Of a DNA stretch of 64,000 nucleotides, positions 60,001 to 64,000 are shown one piece after another; positions within the stretch are counted from its first letter, which is position 1, and each line of letters opens with the position of its first letter. The translations under genes were made by a program, and so were the position numbers. The DNA lies in the NCBI GenBank assembly GCA_037976565.1, contig CP137684.1:24417010-24481009 (forward strand), in the 5' to 3' direction. The notes under the pieces were generated by a model. That model did no database searches and was not told the origin of the DNA. It saw only the letters and a program-made list of their open reading frames with translations. The stretch comes from Mesocentrotus franciscanus. Lineage: Eukaryota > Echinodermata > Echinoidea > Camarodonta > Strongylocentrotidae.

Positions 60001-60377
60001 AGGGATCGTTTAACAGTGTTAAATCTGAGATACACGGCCCTACATGTTATTAGTGTCTGTGATATGGTGTAATAATGAAGCCCTAACAAAATTGCGCTTC
60101 AAAATGATCAAGAAGTGCCTCAAAAAAGTAAAAATCTTTGATTGACCGGTTTTACCATACTCGTTTTCCCTAATAGACTATAGTGTTATGAAAACCATCA
60201 GGCGAACGGTTTGCAAAATTTGTAATTCAATCATAAATATCTTGATAATCAGACAGGCGATCAGCTTGTAAAAGTCATGGGGTTCCTGACTGACCTAAAG
60301 GTTTATGATTATCATTGCATCATGAGCTAAATCCAGAATTTTGTTTCAGAATCTGAGACAAAGTTACCGGATCCCTT
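60001..60377. mobile_element. MITE inserted at TTAA
   Basis: TTAA flanks both ends (59997-60000, 60378-60381). Ends AGGGATCgtttaac and gttaccgGATCCCT are inverted. The unfilled site appears in the SINE tail at 20637-20735 (gtattaagcgctat). Target and length (377 bp) fit a piggyBac-like non-autonomous element. Confidence 0.82.
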
Positions 60378-61141
60378 TAAGTGCTATATAAAAGCTGAAT
60401 ATTATTACTAGTAGATTTGGAAAAGATTTTATTCATTAGCTGTGAGGATTTTTATTTATTTTGACCGTCTCTATCCTTCCACAGAACAATAGACAACAAT
60501 TGAGTGGGCCTATCTTTAACAATTATCTGCAAACAATGTAAGTTCCATTTGTTTTGCTTGTGTTCTCTCTTATGAAAACTAATTGTATGTAAAATAACAA
60601 CACACTTCTGTTCTAAAGAAATTCAAAAAAACAAATCAAATTCAAATACGCATCTCTTTTGCTACTATTTTTGGAAACCTCTAATATGTATATATATTTT
60701 TAAATAAAGAGGGGTATGTGGGGGAGATGGTTCGTCGTAGAGAAATGAATACGTTCATAATTTTGAAATAAAGAAAATGACTACCGGTATGTATCAGTGG
60801 GCTATGCAGTTTGATATTACCTGAGAAATGATCATCAATGGTTATAACTCATTATTCATTTTCCCTTCTGCAATACGATTTTTCTTAATACAAGTTTAGA
60901 ATAAATTTCCCATGTGATATATCTCTATGACTCTGTCATCATGTTGACTTCAATTTTATCTTCAAAGTATTTCACCAATTCTTAATAGTGTTTGATCTGG
61001 TGTGTTAACAAAATAGATTTGGAATTGATCGTAAAGGTGAGCCTATGGTGTGCCAGCCCTTATAGTCACTTCAGCAACATGTTCAAGAACCCAGGAAACA
61101 AAATTTAACTGCAGCAATTTCTGGGTTCAAAACCCTGTTAC

Positions 61142-62420
61142 CAGAGGCGGCGCTCCCGGGGCGGAGGGAGGGGGGCACAGTGCCCTCCTACTTTTTCAAG
61201 TACCCAAAAAGTGCCTCCTTGAACATAGGAAAAGTGCCCCTTTTACTTTGACAAGTGCCCCTATTAATTTTTAAAAGTGCCCCTTCCCCTTTCCACTTCT
61301 GATAAGTGCCCCTTTTATTTTGACACTTACCCCTTTTCCTTCAACAAGTTCCCATTTCCCTTTGCAATAAGTGTCCATTTTCCATTCTCATAAGTGCCCT
61401 TTTTAATCTCTAGTAAGTGCCCCTTTTCAGGTACGAGAAGCTCCCTTTTTCACTTTTGATAAGCGCTCTCTTCACCTCTGATAACTGTCCTATTCAAATC
61501 TAAGACGTGCCCCTTTTGCTGTGACATGTGCCCCCTTTCCTTTGTAAGAAGTGCCCCTTCCCCTTTAATAACTACTCCTTTTTAACTCGGATAAACACAC
61601 CTTATATGTTCACATGTGCCCCCTTTCCTTTCTAATAGGTGCCCCTTTTTCTTATGATAAGTCCCCCCATTAAAAAAGAGCCCCTTCTCATAAATGCCCT
61701 TTTACCTGAAAATAGTTCCTTTTCATTCTCATAAGTGCCCCTTTCATCTCTTGTAAATGACCCTATTCAATTTTGAGAGATACTCGTTTTACTTTGACAA
61801 GTGACCCTTCCCTCCTGATAAGTACTTTTTTCATCTCTAATAAATGCCAATTTTATTTTGACACGTTCCCCTTTTCCTTCCTAATGAAAGCTCTTTTTCC
61901 TTCTAATAAGTGCCCCTTCCCCTTCTCATGATTACCTCTTTTAATATCTGATAAGTGGCCCGTTTATTTTAGCATGTGTTTTTTTTTCTTTTCAATAAGA
62001 GCCACTTCCCCCTTTTAATAAAAGCCCCCCTTTCACATCCGATAAATGCCCTATTAAAATCTGATCGGTGCTCCTTTTTTCAACAAATGCACATTTCCCT
62101 TTATTATTACTGCCCATTTTTCATTCTCATAAGTGCCTTTTTTCAAATATGGTCAGTGCTCTTTTTCAGATGCGATAAGTGCCCCTTTTCACCTCTGATA
62201 ATTACCATTTTAACAATGATACGTGCCCCTTTTTCTTTCTAATAAGGAACCTATCCCTTTTTCATAAATGCCCCTTTTCACTTCTTATAAAAGCCCCAAT
62301 CAAAATCTGATGGGTGCCTCTTTTCCGTCGAGAAATGCCCATTTCCCATTATCATAAGTGCCTCTTTGTTTAGGTGTAAGAAGTGCTCCATTTTTACCTC
62401 TGGTAATTAGCCTTTGTACT
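61142..62420 (-). repeat. GGGGCACTTAT array, right (inverted), with CAGAGGCGG end
   Basis: Starts cagaggcggcgctcccgggg, directly after ctgttac of a segment that is uninterrupted at 49203. The array of aagtgccccttttcac-type units follows, inverse in sense to the array at 31527. Translated frames are repeat artefacts. Confidence 0.82.
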
Positions 62421-63182
62421 TTCACTTTTGTCCTGTTAATATACCGAGATACTGGCCAAAATTGGAGGGGAAAAATATCTACAAAAAAGCACCTTTTTGG
62501 CTCAAAATTTACATTTCACACACTAAAAAAAATCATGTTTTTACTTAAATTTGCGATGTTAATTATTCCTAATTTCGTTGAAATTGGTATCAAAATTTAG
62601 ATAATTTAATTATCTTTATTATGACACCAAACTCATGGCGGTTTAAGGTTCCTGTAAAATATAATTTACAAAATTCTTTTTTTCGTCAAAGGGCCGCTTT
62701 TTGGACGCCCCCTCCGACTTCGGATTGTTTGCAACAAATTGAATAAAGCACCTATGAAATATTGTGTATTATGATAAAATATTTCGAACAAACAAGATGT
62801 GCTAAGTTTATGCGGTAGTGGCAGGCAACTCAAAAACTAAGCATGATATTTGATTTTGGCCCTCCGCTTATTAGTGAATAAAATTCGTTAGGCTGCAAGC
62901 AAGATTACTTGTAGAATATTCTAATGTCGCGTGATTATTTTGTCTTCAACTTAACATAGAACTTAACATAGAGAGCCTCCTTCCTACATCATTTAATAAT
63001 AAAATTATTATTTCATGGCTATAGTAATTTTAAAGAATATCAAATTAATCCCTTTTGCACGTCAACATGGTCAATCAGACCATGTCGTTAGGGGCAAACT
63101 GCCGATCCCCACATTTCCTGAAACATCCCAGAGTACAGAAGAAGTACTTGTCAATTGCAGTCAGCACTCCAAAGAAAGGAAA
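62421..63182. other. Non-coding, partly matching 44520-44580
   Basis: AT-rich. 62885-62935 ('gcaagattacttgtagaata') is the inverse of part of 44520-44580, so the array-bearing element may extend to about 62940. No gene. Confidence 0.5.
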
Positions 63183-63441
63183 TGATTATATAAAATGTTG
63201 CAGTTTAGTGTTTTTTGTATCATGTAAATCAGACTCGTACTTACACTGTTCATGTTTCTTGCATCGTTCATCCATCTTGTAAATAGATTTGGAAACATAG
63301 ATTCGGAATAGTATGGAATACGAACCCTGTTTGAGAGGGGTAGACCTACTGGAATGCCTGAAGTGATATAAATGCAAATAAGCTTAATTAATCAGTATTA
63401 TGTTCTGTTTTGTATTCCGAATTTAACTTCCTCATTTATCT

Positions 63442-63483
<42 letters not shown>

Positions 63484-63775
63484 GGAGGGAGGAAAGATGT
63501 CGAACAGGACAAATATTCACAGGCCAGGCAGCTAGCTGATTATATTTCCCACGATATTTGATTTCACAGATTATGATTACACACTCACCCTAAATCATTA
63601 TTGATGCACTCAACCATAGCAATAGACAAATTCTATGTTTGATCACGCATTCTTATAAAACTAGGGATCTGCATGAATAACAACATTTTGAATAGAGGTT
63701 CATGCACGCTAACAGGCAACATTTTGCCCGACTGTAGGCCAAGAGCATGTCATGCAACCCTCAGTACCAGAGGCG
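63183..63775 (-). repeat. Module A copy 4 with flank (inverted)
   Basis: 63183-63510 is the inverse of 34380-34665 (ggggtagacctactggaatg, GA run at 63448-63477). 63520-63775 is the inverse of 32806-33165. About 1.2 kb present in the left copy (33165-34380) is absent here; the joint is near gaacaggacaaatattcaca. Confidence 0.78.
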
Positions 63776-64000
63776 GCCCTCCCGGGGTGGGGGCACAGTG
63801 CCCCCACTTATTCAAGCAACCGAAAAGTGCCCTTTTTTACATAGGAAAGTGCCCCTTTAACTTTGACAAGTGCCCCTATTCATTTGTAAAACTGCCTTTC
63901 CCCCTTTCAACTCTGATAAGTGCCACTTTTATTTGGACACGTACCCCTTTTCCTTCGACAAGTTCACATTTTCCTTTGCAATAAGTGTCCATTTCCATTC
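63776..64000 (-). repeat. Third GGGGCACTTAT array, runs off the window
   Basis: Starts after ccagaggcggccctcccggg with the same aagtgcccctttaac-type units, inverse to the array ending at 32790. Continues past the window end. Confidence 0.82.

Larger units (their letters stand above)
59254..60417 (+). mobile_element. tRNA-derived SINE split by two MITEs
   Basis: The head holds an A-box-like tgagtgagaggcgcttgac and the B box gggtttgaatccc. The body reads 'ctttggcaagatattaacct', 'cccaggtgttaaatgggtac', 'ctccccagggagtggaga'. The tail is 'atccaatgaccggggtaata', gcgctatataaaagctgaat, attatt. SINE pieces are 59254-59490, 59937-60000 and 60382-60417. The insertion site is empty in the inverted partner near 39545. 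Confidence 0.82.
58876..61036 (-). repeat. Module B', right arm of inverted repeat
   Basis: Reverse-complement partner of 38882-40165. It is collinear on both sides of an extra ~1.16-kb SINE complex (59254-60417), which the left arm lacks. Confidence 0.8.

Noticed and set aside
31527..64000. CRISPR-like array in the regularly spaced repeats
   Set aside because: Repeats are degenerate, spacing is irregular, and the genome is eukaryotic.

Overview
The window is AT-rich animal DNA, almost certainly from a marine invertebrate and most likely an echinoderm. That assignment is an inference from the repeat families (tRNA-derived SINEs with a 'gcgctatataaaag' tail, foldback MITEs starting GAGGCTGTTCACACCG, echinoderm-style LINE, Penelope and cargo-gene families) and from the intron-exon style. 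I could not run a database search. Only one host gene is supported; nearly everything else is transposable elements, many nested in one another.

Layout. (1) 281-9527, plus strand: the last eight exons of a type I membrane protein with the order cbEGF, SEA, EGF, transmembrane segment, cytoplasmic tail. Its 5' part lies before the window. (2) About 9.5-13.5 kb: 3' UTR, then intergenic DNA with microsatellites. (3) 13.6-27.5 kb: one broken Penelope-like element (PLE; reverse transcriptase plus GIY-YIG endonuclease) interrupted twice. The first interruption, 13725-24802, is a DNA transposon with TIRs starting TAGTCAG, a 3-bp AAC target duplication, ~164-bp subterminal repeats and a head-to-head inverted duplication of a decayed cargo gene. 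That transposon is itself split by a 6.4-kb block inserted at a TTAA site (17938-24373), which carries a tandem triplication and two clusters of foldback MITEs. The second interruption (25.4-26.7 kb) contains an LTR-like direct repeat pair. (4) 27.8-29.1 kb: 3' half of a LINE with a C-terminal nuclease-like domain. (5) 31.5-64 kb: a mosaic of duplicated blocks. These include degenerate GGGGCACTTAT tandem arrays, a module present four times in both orientations, and an inverted repeat (38.9-40.2 kb against 58.9-61.0 kb). Three LINEs are present: an L1/Tx1-like copy (+, 40.3-43.9 kb), a CR1/Jockey-like copy broken by one nonsense codon (+, 45.2-47.1 kb), and a copy with APE endonuclease and RT (-, 55.0-58.3 kb). 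A second relic of the cargo gene family lies at 48.6-49.2 kb (-). An ~880-bp polypyrimidine tract lies at 50.8-51.7 kb. At 59.25-60.42 kb a SINE is split by two MITEs with exact target duplications.

No operons, CRISPR arrays, rRNA genes or intact tRNA genes were seen. The main interest is stratigraphic: target duplications and empty-site comparisons inside the window let the order of several insertions be read directly. The pair of relics from the cargo gene family (one inverted inside a transposon, one elsewhere) is the best candidate for something poorly described.
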